Of a stretch of DNA of 64,000 nt, positions 52,715 through 61,337 are shown piece by piece. Position numbers and translations under genes: made by a program. Source of the DNA: Paeniglutamicibacter psychrophenolicus. Its GTDB lineage: Bacteria > Actinomycetota > Actinomycetes > Actinomycetales > Micrococcaceae. Positions within the stretch are counted from its first letter, which is position 1. Each line of letters begins with the position of its first letter. The stretch covers positions 1 to 64,000 of the forward strand of contig NZ_JAUSSH010000015.1 of the NCBI RefSeq assembly GCF_030812255.1. Direction: 5' to 3'. Under the pieces are notes generated by a model. It searched no databases, was not told the origin of the DNA, and saw only the letters and a list, made by a program, of their open reading frames with translations.

Positions 52715-55540
52715 ATGGAACGGAAAAGCCACACCTTGATTCCCACACTGCGCAATGCGCTGGGCAACGACGACCAGCTCACCGAACGCGCCATCGACCT
52801 GCATGCCTACGCGAACGATGCCTCCCACTTCCTGCTGACACCGCAAGCCGTGGCGATCCCAAACAATGCGGCCGAGGTCGGCGCCCTGCTCAAAGCCAGT
52901 GCCGCGCTCAAGCTGCCGCTGACGTTCCGCTCGGGCGGGACCTCGCTCTCGGGGCAGGGAGTCACCGACTCGCTGCTGGTCGACGTGCGGAAGAACTTCA
53001 AGGACATCGAGGTCCTGGACAACGGCATGCGCGTGCGGGTCCAGCCCGGAGTCACGGTGCGTGCCCTGAACGCACGGCTGGCGCTCTACGGACGCAAGTT
53101 CGGTCCGGATCCAGCCTCCGAGGTGGCCTGCACCATCGGCGGCGTGGTGGCCAACAACTCCTCCGGGATGCACTGCGGAACCGTGGACAACGTATATCGC
53201 ACCCTCGAATCCCTGGTCATCGTGCTCACCAGCGGAACCGTCATCGACACCGGTGCCCCCGATGCCAACGAGAAACTCCGGGCTCTTGAACCGGTTCTCT
53301 TTGATGGCCTCGAACGCCTCGCGAAGCGGGTGCGGTCCAACCCCGACTCCGTGGCGAGAATCAAGCACCAGTTCTCCATGAAGAACACCATGGGATACGG
53401 ACTGAACTCGTTCCTCGACTACGAGGATCCCGCCCAGGTACTGGCCCACCTGATCGTCGGTTCCGAGGGAACGCTCGGGTTCGTGGCCGAGGCGACGTTC
53501 AGGACCGTGCCCACCTACAGGCACGTGACCACGTCCCTGCTGGTCTTCGACGACCTCTTTACCGCCAACGAGTCCCTCGAGGCGCTGGTGGGCTCCGGGG
53601 CCGCAACCGTGGAACTCATGGATTCGCTCTCGCTGAAGGTCGGCCAGGCGCTGCCCGGGTCACCGGCGATCGTCACCGACCTGAACGTGCAGTCGCATGC
53701 CGCGTTCCTGGTCGAATACACCGCCACGAGTGCCGGGGAACTGGCCGAACGCCAAGCCGCGGGCACGGCGCTGGCGAACTCGCTCGAGCTCAGCACCCCG
53801 GCCAGGTTCAGCCCGGACACGAAGGCCCGCGCCGAATTGTGGCAGCTGCGCAAGGGCCTCTATGCCTCCGTGGCGGGGGCCCGCACCCAGGGAACCACCG
53901 CGCTGCTGGAGGACGTGGTCGTGCCGGTTCCGGCCCTGGCCAGGACCTGCGCCGAGCTGTCGGTGCTCTTCGCGCGATACGGCTACGAAAACTCGGTCAT
54001 CTTCGGCCACGCCAAGGACGGCAACGTCCACTTCATGCTCACCGACGGTTTCCACACGAAGGACCAAATCGAGCGCTACTCGGCATTCACCGAGGACATG
54101 GTCGACCTCGTGCTCGGCGAGGGCGGCTCGCTCAAGGCCGAACACGGCACCGGCCGGATGATGGCACCCTATGTGCGCCGCCAATACGGCGACGAACTCT
54201 ACTCGGTCATGCGCGAGCTCAAGACCTTGCTCGACCCGGCGGGCCTGCTGAACCCGGGGGTCATCCTTGACGAGGACCCGCAGGCACACCTGCGCCACAT
54301 CAAGGTCACCCCCGCAGTGGATGAGGAGGTCGACCGGTGCGTGGCCTGCGGCTACTGCGAACCCGTCTGCCCCTCTCGGAACCTCACGCTGACCCCGCGC
54401 CAGCGCATTGTCACGCTGCGCGCCATCGAGACTGCCCGGCAGGCCGGCGACGAAAAGCTGGTGGCAGAGCTCGAGAAGGACTACACCTACGAATCGGTGG
54501 AGACCTGCGCGGTCGACGGCATGTGCCAGACCGCCTGCCCGGTGGACATCAACACCGGCACCCTGGTGAAGAAACTGCGCGCCAAGGAGGCAGGCAGGCT
54601 CGAGGGCGCTGTTTGGGACGCCGCGGCGAAGCATTGGTCGGCCGTGACCCGGGGTGCCGGCACGGCGCTGACCATGGCCGACAAGCTCCCGGTTCCGCTG
54701 GTGCTTGGCGCCAACAGGGTTGGCCGCGCGGTGCTGGGGGACGACACGCTGCCGCTGTATTCCGCCGAGCTGCCCGCCGGCGGCACCAAGCGGGCACGCC
54801 CGGCACCGACCGGCGCACCGGTGGCGATCTACTTCCCGGCCTGCGTGAACACCATGTTCGGGCCCGCGGACCCCGTGCAAGCCGGGATCCAGGAAAGCTT
54901 CGGCGCCCTGGCCGAACGCACGGGCCTTGAACTGCTCGTGCCCGAGGGCATCGACTCGCTGTGCTGCGGCACCCCGTGGTCATCCAAGGGGATGGAAAAG
55001 GGACATGCGTCCATGGGGGAGCGCACCGTCGCGGCACTGCGCGCCGCCAGCCGCAACGGCGAGCTTCCGATCCTCTGCGATGCCTCCTCGTGCACCGAGG
55101 GCCTGCGCCACAGCATCGAAGCCGAAGAGATCCCGGCAGGCGGCAAGCCGCTGCGGATCATCGACGTGGTGGACTACACCGCCGAACACATCCTGCCGCA
55201 GCTGCCCGAGGGGCGGAAGGTGGCCTCCCTGACGTTGCACCCGACATGTTCCTCCACGCGCATGGGGCTGAACCCGGCGCTGCACACCGTCGCCGAGGCC
55301 GTGGCCGAGACCGTGCAGGTCCCGGAGAGTTGGGGGTGCTGCGCGTTCGCCGGGGACCGCGGGATGCTGCACCCAGAGCTCACCGCCTCGGCCACCGAGG
55401 CGCAGGCCGCCGAGGTCCGTGGCTTCGGCGCGGCCGCGCATGCCTCGTGCAACCGGACCTGCGAGCTGGGCATGACCCGGGCGACGGAACAGCCCTACGA
55501 ACACGTGCTGGAATTGCTGGAGCGCGCCACCCGGCCCTAG
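52715..55540 (+). CDS. FAD-binding and (Fe-S)-binding oxidoreductase, D-lactate dehydrogenase type
   Basis: 941 residues, a fusion of a GlcD-like FAD oxidase (residues ~1-530; FRSGGTSLSGQG, GGVVANNSSGMHCG, HFMLTDG, EHGTGRMM) and a GlpC-like Fe-S module. The latter has two 4Fe-4S clusters (CVACGYCEPVCPS and CAVDGMCQTACPV) and two CCG-type domains (LCCGTPWSSKG, WGCCAFAGDRGM). Such proteins oxidise D-lactate or 2-hydroxyacids and pass electrons to membrane quinone, here menaquinone. Controlled by the divergent LldR-like regulator (inference from operator and context). The exact substrate is not provable from sequence. Confidence 0.9.
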   Translation: MERKSHTLIPTLRNALGNDDQLTERAIDLHAYANDASHFLLTPQAVAIPNNAAEVGALLKASAALKLPLTFRSGGTSLSGQGVTDSLLVDVRKNFKDIEVLDNGMRVRVQPGVTVRALNARLALYGRKFGPDPASEVACTIGGVVANNSSGMHCGTVDNVYRTLESLVIVLTSGTVIDTGAPDANEKLRALEPVLFDGLERLAKRVRSNPDSVARIKHQFSMKNTMGYGLNSFLDYEDPAQVLAHLIVGSEGTLGFVAEATFRTVPTYRHVTTSLLVFDDLFTANESLEALVGSGAATVELMDSLSLKVGQALPGSPAIVTDLNVQSHAAFLVEYTATSAGELAERQAAGTALANSLELSTPARFSPDTKARAELWQLRKGLYASVAGARTQGTTALLEDVVVPVPALARTCAELSVLFARYGYENSVIFGHAKDGNVHFMLTDGFHTKDQIERYSAFTEDMVDLVLGEGGSLKAEHGTGRMMAPYVRRQYGDELYSVMRELKTLLDPAGLLNPGVILDEDPQAHLRHIKVTPAVDEEVDRCVACGYCEPVCPSRNLTLTPRQRIVTLRAIETARQAGDEKLVAELEKDYTYESVETCAVDGMCQTACPVDINTGTLVKKLRAKEAGRLEGAVWDAAAKHWSAVTRGAGTALTMADKLPVPLVLGANRVGRAVLGDDTLPLYSAELPAGGTKRARPAPTGAPVAIYFPACVNTMFGPADPVQAGIQESFGALAERTGLELLVPEGIDSLCCGTPWSSKGMEKGHASMGERTVAALRAASRNGELPILCDASSCTEGLRHSIEAEEIPAGGKPLRIIDVVDYTAEHILPQLPEGRKVASLTLHPTCSSTRMGLNPALHTVAEAVAETVQVPESWGCCAFAGDRGMLHPELTASATEAQAAEVRGFGAAAHASCNRTCELGMTRATEQPYEHVLELLERATRP

Positions 55541-55759
55541 TGCGGTTCCGACACGGCGTCCGGTCCACCGGCGTCGAGCCGAATGGGGAGAACCGCGCCG
55601 GACCCGTCAGCGCCATGGCCAAGCATGCTTCTGCGGTTGCCCGGCCCCGTTGCCATGCTCCGGAGACAAGCGAGGATAGTGAGGCCAACGCCAGGCGGGA
55701 AGCCCCGCGACACCGGCGCGGGTACTGCGCCCCCGGGTATTTCGAAGGGCAGGACCTTG

Positions 55760-56226
55760 ATGGACACCGGGCAACGAGGGCACCGGGAAACCTCGGCGGC
55801 GCGCGCCCTCGACGGGTTCGCGATCGTCAAGGGCTGGCTCACGACGCTCGGGTTGTGGCTGGGCATCACGCTCGTGCTCGCGGTGTTTGCCGAGGCGGGA
55901 TGGGTGGAAGAGTCCCCGCCGCCTACGACGGCCACTTTTGGGAGGGGTCGATTTTTGCCGGCATCAGTATCCTCGTGCCGAAATTCGTCGGGCTTCCACT
56001 GGTCTTGCTGCTGGACCTGGTCCTGCGCAGGGTGCAAGTGCCATGGGTGCACGTCGTGGCATTCCTGGTTGTCTTCGGGCTGCTTCCGGGCATCGGGCTG
56101 TGGTCTGCCGTGGGATCGATGGCGCTGTTCTGGTTCTGCACACTGCTGGGCGCCTGTGCGGCAGCGGGCCGTGCCTTGGCCTTCAGGCCGCGTGGAAGAT
56201 ACCGCCGGCCAACGACCCGGGAGTGA
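55760..56226 (+). pseudogene. Small membrane protein split by a single-base frameshift
   Basis: The ATG at 55760 (AGGA upstream) opens a frame with a first membrane helix (GWLTTLGLWLGITLVLAVFAEAGW). The natural continuation is in the next frame from ~55920: AYDGHFWEGSIFAGI, then helices VGLPLVLLLDLVL, VVAFLVVFGLLPGIGLW and ALFWFCTLLGACAAAG, ending at 56226. Adding one C to the run CCCC at 55914-55917 restores an uninterrupted ~155-residue protein. Either a sequencing error in a short homopolymer or a recent inactivation. The family is not recognised. Confidence 0.7.
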
Positions 56227-56301
56227 AGGCCAAAGGCCGGCCAAGGCCAAACCACGCGTTCGAAGTCACGGTTGAGGCCCGGGTGAAGCACCCTCGGGTT
56301 G

Positions 56302-57192
56302 TCAGGACAGGGCCTTGTCCATCACGATCGCCAGGGTGAACAACGCGGCGTAGGCAAGGTTGATGATGCCTGTCTGCTTGAGCACCGGGATCAGGGCGCC
56401 GGGCTCGTGCCGGCGCAGCACGGTCCAGCTCGGCATGCCGCCCAGCAACGCGGTGAGCAGGATCAGCCACATCCACGGATGGGTCGACACCAGCACCAGC
56501 GGCAGCAGGATGGCCACGGCCAGCATCATCACGTAGCTGATGCGTGCGGCCTCGTCGCCCAGCCGCACGGCCAGGGTCATCTTGCCGACGTCCTTGTCGG
56601 TGGGGATGTCGCGGATGTTGTTGGCCATCAGCAGGGCGGTGGCGATGAGTCCGGTGCCCACGGCACCGATGTAGGCCGGCAGGGTGAGCTGGTGGGCCTG
56701 GGTGTAGGTGGTGCCCAAGGTGGCCACGAGGCCGAAGAAGATGAAGACGAACACCTCGCCGAGACCACGGTAGCCGTAGGGGTTCTTGCCGCCGGTGTAG
56801 CCCCACGCCGCGATGATGGCCGCGACGCCAACCAGCAGCAGCGGCCAGGATCCGGTGTACACCACGAGGAAGGCGCCGACGATACCGGCCGCACCGAAGC
56901 AGGCGAAGGCTGCGTTGCGGACCGTGGCCGGTGCGGCCAGCCCCGAGCCGGTCAGCCGCAGCGGGCCCACACGCACGTCATCGGTGCCGCGGATCCCGTC
57001 GGAGTAGTCGTTGGAGTAGTTCACCCCGACCTGCAGCAACAGTCCCACCACCAGGGCCAGGACGGCTTCGAACCAAGCCAGCTTCCCCGTGGTGTCCACG
57101 GCGGCCGCGGTTCCGATGACCACCGGGGCAATCACAATGGGCAGGGTACGCAGGCGTGCCCCCGCCACCCACTGGGCAATCGTAGCCACCAT
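56302..57192 (-). CDS. menA: 1,4-dihydroxy-2-naphthoate polyprenyltransferase
   Basis: 296 residues from the ATG at 57192 with AGAGGA upstream. UbiA-type membrane prenyltransferase that attaches the isoprenoid tail in menaquinone synthesis. The two Asp-rich motifs are visible, NYSNDYSDGIRGTDD and NNIRDIPTDKDVGK, with eight or nine hydrophobic helices. Adjacent men genes (menE, menB) lie upstream on the same strand beyond a fatty-acid transporter. Confidence 0.95.
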   Translation of the reverse strand: MVATIAQWVAGARLRTLPIVIAPVVIGTAAAVDTTGKLAWFEAVLALVVGLLLQVGVNYSNDYSDGIRGTDDVRVGPLRLTGSGLAAPATVRNAAFACFGAAGIVGAFLVVYTGSWPLLLVGVAAIIAAWGYTGGKNPYGYRGLGEVFVFIFFGLVATLGTTYTQAHQLTLPAYIGAVGTGLIATALLMANNIRDIPTDKDVGKMTLAVRLGDEAARISYVMMLAVAILLPLVLVSTHPWMWLILLTALLGGMPSWTVLRRHEPGALIPVLKQTGIINLAYAALFTLAIVMDKALS

Positions 57193-57230
57193 CAATCCTC
57201 TCGCTGCTTGGACAAGACATGCAGCCCTCA

Positions 57231-57258
57231 TTCTCCCTTGCCCGCGGGCAAGGGAGAA
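57231..57258 (-). terminator. Terminator between the transporter gene and menA
   Basis: Perfect 12-bp stem TTCTCCCTTGCC/GGCAAGGGAGAA with a CGCG loop, 26 bp beyond the transporter stop. It implies that menA has its own promoter. Confidence 0.7.
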
Positions 57259-57283
57259 ATTCCGGACCCGCCGCCGCGGGTGC

Positions 57284-58651
57284 CTAGAGCGAAACGATCA
57301 GCAGCGTAGCGGCAAAGACAACGCCCGAGGCGATCAGCACGATCGTGGTGTAGCCCAGGATGTCACGCATCTTCAATCCTGCGATCGCCAGCAGCGGCAG
57401 GGCCCAGAAGGGCTGGATCATGTTGGTCCACTGGTCGCCGTAGGCAACGGCCATGATCGGGATGGAAGGGTCCACTCCCAGTTCCGCGGCGGCCGTGAGC
57501 ATGATCGGCGCTTGCACGGCGAACTGCCCGCCGCCGGAGGGGACGAAGAAGTTCACCAGCCCAGCCGAGAGGAATGCCAGCACGCCGAAGGTCTGCGGCG
57601 TGGAGATCGACACGAACACGTCCGAGAGCACCTGGATCAGGCCGCTGCCGGTCATGATGCCCAGGATCCCGGCGTAGAGCGGGAACTGCAGCAGGATCTC
57701 GCCGACGTTCGACGCCGCGTGCTTGGTCAGCGCCATCAGCTCGAAGGGGCTGCGCACCAGCAAGAGGATCAGGGCCAGGAATGACCAGTTCACGATGTCC
57801 AGGGTCAGTGTGCCGCCGGTGGAGAAGTGGATGACCAGATAGGCCAGCAACATCACGCCCAGCAGCAACGTGGGCAGCCGGCTCGCATCCAGGCGGTCGG
57901 CGGGGGTGCTGACCTCGTCGTCAACGGCCACGAGTTCCTCGCGGGCGTCCTGGGCCAATTCCACGATCTTGTCGTTCCCGCGCGGGGCCACCAGGTACAG
58001 CGAAGCTGCGACCAGGATGATGGTGGCCACCGTGGCGATCATGTTCCAGGAGGAGAAGGTGGTCTCCGAGATCGAGAGCGGCCCGCCGAGCTGCTTGGCG
58101 ATGAACGAGTCGGGAGTGGCGGCGGTCAGCGGCCCGGAGCCGGAGTAGCCCATGTGCCAGACCACGAACCCGGCGAATCCCGCGGCCACGAGCATCGGGA
58201 AGTGGAAGCGGATGCCGCGTTCGCGTCCCTGGGCGGCGACTTCCCTGGCCAGCAGGCCGCCGACCACAAGTCCCAGGCCCCACGTGATCAGGGAGGCCAC
58301 GGCGGCCACGAGGAACACGAACACGTAGCCCTGGAGCGGGGTCTTGGGGATGCGCCCCAGGAACCGCAGGAGCCTTCGCACGGGGCGGGTGTTGGCCAGG
58401 ATGAATCCGAGCATCAGCACCAGGGCCATTTGGGTGATGAAGGCCAGCAGCCCGGCCAGCCCGTCGCCCCAGCTTTGCACGATGAGCAGCGGGCTGGACC
58501 CGGTGACCAGCAGCGCGAGGATGGCGACGATGAAGGTCAGGACGATGGCGAAGACCAAGGCCGAGGGGATGAATCGTTCAACAAGGTTGTTGATGGGCCG
58601 CATGGCCCGTGAGATCGCTGTTCCACCTTGCGGTGTGGCGGTTTTGCTCAT
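57284..58651 (-). CDS. atoE: Short-chain fatty acid transporter, AtoE family
   Basis: 455 residues with about 12 hydrophobic segments; AtoE (TIGR00366-type) features include PINNLVERFIPSALVFAI, WGDGLAGLLAFITQMALVL, WHMGYSGSGPLTAAT and VPSGGGQFAVQAPIM. Predicted uptake of butyrate/acetoacetate-like acids. AGAGGT precedes the ATG by 8 nt. It interrupts the men cluster and has no evident role in menaquinone synthesis. Confidence 0.85.
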   Translation of the reverse strand: MSKTATPQGGTAISRAMRPINNLVERFIPSALVFAIVLTFIVAILALLVTGSSPLLIVQSWGDGLAGLLAFITQMALVLMLGFILANTRPVRRLLRFLGRIPKTPLQGYVFVFLVAAVASLITWGLGLVVGGLLAREVAAQGRERGIRFHFPMLVAAGFAGFVVWHMGYSGSGPLTAATPDSFIAKQLGGPLSISETTFSSWNMIATVATIILVAASLYLVAPRGNDKIVELAQDAREELVAVDDEVSTPADRLDASRLPTLLLGVMLLAYLVIHFSTGGTLTLDIVNWSFLALILLLVRSPFELMALTKHAASNVGEILLQFPLYAGILGIMTGSGLIQVLSDVFVSISTPQTFGVLAFLSAGLVNFFVPSGGGQFAVQAPIMLTAAAELGVDPSIPIMAVAYGDQWTNMIQPFWALPLLAIAGLKMRDILGYTTIVLIASGVVFAATLLIVSL

Positions 58652-58821
58652 GAACTGACACCTCTTTGTGCAGGTCCGACAGGGGGGGGCTTGGCCAGGA
58701 AATACGTGCTGACCAGTGATGATGCCCACATTACGCCAGGGGGTGTTGGTTTGGGTGCCGGCAGCCGGCCGGGCGGGGATCGTGTCGTCCGAGCAGAGTC
58801 CGGGCAGGGCCCGGGTGGCGG

Positions 58822-59949
58822 TCAGTCCGAGGAAGCGGCCAGGTCGGAGGCGAGCAGCATCCGGTCGACCTTGCCGTTGGGCAGCAGCGGCAACGCCGGC
58901 AGGTTGAGCATCCGCCGGGGCACTGCCGCGGCTCCGAGCGCTTGGCGCACCGCGGAGGCCAAGGATTCCGGGGCGGCGTTGCCCGCGTAGGCGGCACCGA
59001 TCTGCTGGCCCCACTGGGCATCGGGCACCGGCACCACGGCCACCGCCGAAACGCCGGGCACGGATTCCAGGACGTGCTGGACCTCGGCGGCGGAGACCTT
59101 CACCCCGCCGGTGATGATCACGTCGTCCGCGCGTCCGGTCACCGACAGCACGCCGTCGGTGTAGCTGCCCAGGTCTTCAGTCGTGTACCAGCGCACGCCG
59201 GAACCATCGACGCTGAAGTGCCTGGCCGTCAATTCCGGGTTCCCGAGGTAGCCGGAGGCAATGGTGGCCCCGCCCAGCCAGATCCGTCCGTCGACGGTCT
59301 TCACCTCGACCCCGGGCAGGGCGCGGGCGTCGTAGACGCAGCCGCCGGCGGTCTCGCTGGACCCGTAGGTGAGGTGGAGCTTCAGCGAGTGCTTGGCCGC
59401 CGCGTCCAGGACGGCCCGCGGCGCGCGCGCCCCGCCGAGCAGGATCGCGTCGAAGCGCCGCAGCGTAGCCACGGTTTCATCCGTCGGCTCGGTGAGCAGG
59501 CGCTGCAGCTGCGTGGGTACCAGGGAAACAAGCCGCCTGGCGTCGGTCAGGGCGGAAGCCGCCTCGTTGAATCCGGCGGCGTCGAAGCTGGTGTCCAGGT
59601 CCATGGCCCAGGGGCGGGTTCCGGCGTAGAGGCTGCGGGTGAGCACCGCGAGCCCGGCAACGTAGTGCAGCGGCAGGGCCAGGAGCCACTGGCCCTCGAA
59701 CCCCAGGTATTCGGCCGTGGCCATGGATGAGGTGGCCAGGGCCTGGACCGACAGCGCGGTGCGCTTCGGTGTTCCGGTGGAACCGGAGGTGCGCACCACC
59801 GCCGCGATGTCTTGCAGGCCTTCCAGTTCGGCCTCGTCCACGGGGTTCACCAGGTATTCGTTGTTCGTGGTGCCGGGCAGGATTTCCACCGCGGGACCGT
59901 CCTCGTTGAGCGAGGCGGACAAGGCAGCGAGCGCGGAATCTGGATTCAT
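58822..59949 (-). CDS. menE: o-Succinylbenzoate--CoA ligase
   Basis: 375 residues, a short acyl-CoA synthetase activating o-succinylbenzoate for menaquinone synthesis. Phosphate loop VRTSGSTGTPKRTALS, LTYGSSETAGGCVYDA at the adenylate site, YTTEDLGS and the C-terminal GKVDRMLL containing the catalytic lysine. Shorter than typical AMP ligases but normal for actinobacterial MenE. It lies 21 bp downstream of menB on the same strand, clearly an operon. Confidence 0.93.
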   Translation of the reverse strand: MNPDSALAALSASLNEDGPAVEILPGTTNNEYLVNPVDEAELEGLQDIAAVVRTSGSTGTPKRTALSVQALATSSMATAEYLGFEGQWLLALPLHYVAGLAVLTRSLYAGTRPWAMDLDTSFDAAGFNEAASALTDARRLVSLVPTQLQRLLTEPTDETVATLRRFDAILLGGARAPRAVLDAAAKHSLKLHLTYGSSETAGGCVYDARALPGVEVKTVDGRIWLGGATIASGYLGNPELTARHFSVDGSGVRWYTTEDLGSYTDGVLSVTGRADDVIITGGVKVSAAEVQHVLESVPGVSAVAVVPVPDAQWGQQIGAAYAGNAAPESLASAVRQALGAAAVPRRMLNLPALPLLPNGKVDRMLLASDLAASSD

Positions 59950-59970
59950 GGGTGGTTGGAGTCCTTGGCC

Positions 59971-60942
59971 TTAGAAGTAGTACGGGTGGCCGGACCAGTC
60001 GGGGTCGCGCTTTTGCAGGAAGGCGTCCCGTCCCTCGACGGCCTCGTCGGTCATATAGGCCATGCGGGTGGCCTCGCCGGCGAAGACCTGCTGGCCGGCC
60101 AGCCCGTCGTCGGCCAGGTTGAAGGCGAACTTGAGCATGCGGATCGCTTGCGGGGACTGGCGTGCGATGTCGGCCGCGTATTCCAGGGCGACTTCCTCGA
60201 GGCGTTCGTGGTCCACGGCCTCGTTGACCGCTCCCATGGCCACCATGTCCTCCGCGGAGTGCTCGCGGGCCAGGAAGAAGATCGATCGGGCGTTTTTCTG
60301 GCCGACCTGGCGGGCCAGCAATGCCGAGCCGTAGCCGGCGTCGAAGGAACCGACGGTGGCGTCGGTCTGCTTGAACTTGCCGTGCTGCCGGGAGGCAATG
60401 GTCAGGTCCGAGACGACGTGAAGCGAGTGCCCGCCGCCGGCGGCCCAGCCGTTGACCACGGCGATGACCACCTTGGGCATGGTGCGCATCAGGCGCTGGA
60501 CCTCGAGGATGTGCAGGCGCCCGGCGCGTGCCGGGTCGATCGAGTCGGCCGTCTCGCCCTCGGCGTAGCGGTAGCCGTCGCGGCCGCGGATGCGCTGGTC
60601 GCCGCCGGAGCAGAACGAATGCCCGCCGTCCTTGGGGGAGGGGCCGTTGCCGGTCAGCAGCACCGTTGCCACATCAGAGCTCATGCGGGCGTGGTCCATG
60701 ATGCGGTAGAGCTCGTCGACCGTGCCGGGGCGGAACGCGTTGCGGACCTCCGGGCGGTTGAAGGCGATGCGCACGGTCGGCAGGTCGCGGACGATGGTGC
60801 CCTCGGCGTCGCGTTCGACCTGCCGGTGGTAGGTCATGTCTTCAAGGTCGAAGCCCTCGACAACGCGCCAGCGCACGGGGTCGAAGATGTCGGAAACCTT
60901 GGCTGGAAACGGGGGGGTGGATTCAACGGTGCTCACAACCAT
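59971..60942 (-). CDS. menB: 1,4-dihydroxy-2-naphthoyl-CoA synthase
   Basis: 323 residues from the ATG at 60942. Crotonase-fold enzyme closing the second ring of the naphthoquinone. Signatures: VRIAFNRPEVRNAFRPGTVDEL, CSGGDQRIRGRDGYRY (oxyanion hole), VNGWAAGGGHSLHVVSDLTIASR and the C-terminal KRDPDWSGHPYYF typical of MenB. The ORF can extend upstream to 61113, but that part has no MenB similarity. Confidence 0.95.
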   Translation of the reverse strand: MVVSTVESTPPFPAKVSDIFDPVRWRVVEGFDLEDMTYHRQVERDAEGTIVRDLPTVRIAFNRPEVRNAFRPGTVDELYRIMDHARMSSDVATVLLTGNGPSPKDGGHSFCSGGDQRIRGRDGYRYAEGETADSIDPARAGRLHILEVQRLMRTMPKVVIAVVNGWAAGGGHSLHVVSDLTIASRQHGKFKQTDATVGSFDAGYGSALLARQVGQKNARSIFFLAREHSAEDMVAMGAVNEAVDHERLEEVALEYAADIARQSPQAIRMLKFAFNLADDGLAGQQVFAGEATRMAYMTDEAVEGRDAFLQKRDPDWSGHPYYF

Positions 60943-61337
60943 GAATGCTATCCGCTGGGCAGCCCCGGGGCGAAAGGGCGGTGATGGGCGTGGCTTTGGG
61001 GTGTCGGGTGCACCCCGGCAATGCCGTCGCGGCAAGGTACCGGCCGCGGAGGTGCGGCAATACTGTTCAACAATTAATATTGGTGTTTTCCTTGACAGCG
61101 CGGCCTTCATCAAAGTGTGCTCCCACTTGCATGCTTGTGTTAATCGGGATGGTGTGCATCACGTTGCGCCGTTGTGCTCCACTCCACATTCGACTTCATG
61201 TTGTGATGAAAAATACGGTAAGTTTGCCATTTGCACCCCCGCTTAAGTGTGTGATTGGGCGCCCTGAAACGGGTCTCACCGGGTGTACTCCCCGTGTTGC
61301 CCATGCGGGTTGATTGAGTCACCAAAGGAGTTACACG
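60943..61337. other. Intergenic region between menB and the amino-acid permease
   Basis: ~395 bp with no gene I can support. It is less GC-rich than its surroundings and must hold the divergent promoters; a TTGACA at 61092-61097 lacks a well-spaced -10. No riboswitch or clear operator was recognised. Confidence 0.6.

Noticed and set aside
61092-61120. TTGACA at 61092 as a -35 for the permease
   Set aside because: No acceptable -10 hexamer occurs at 16-18 bp spacing.
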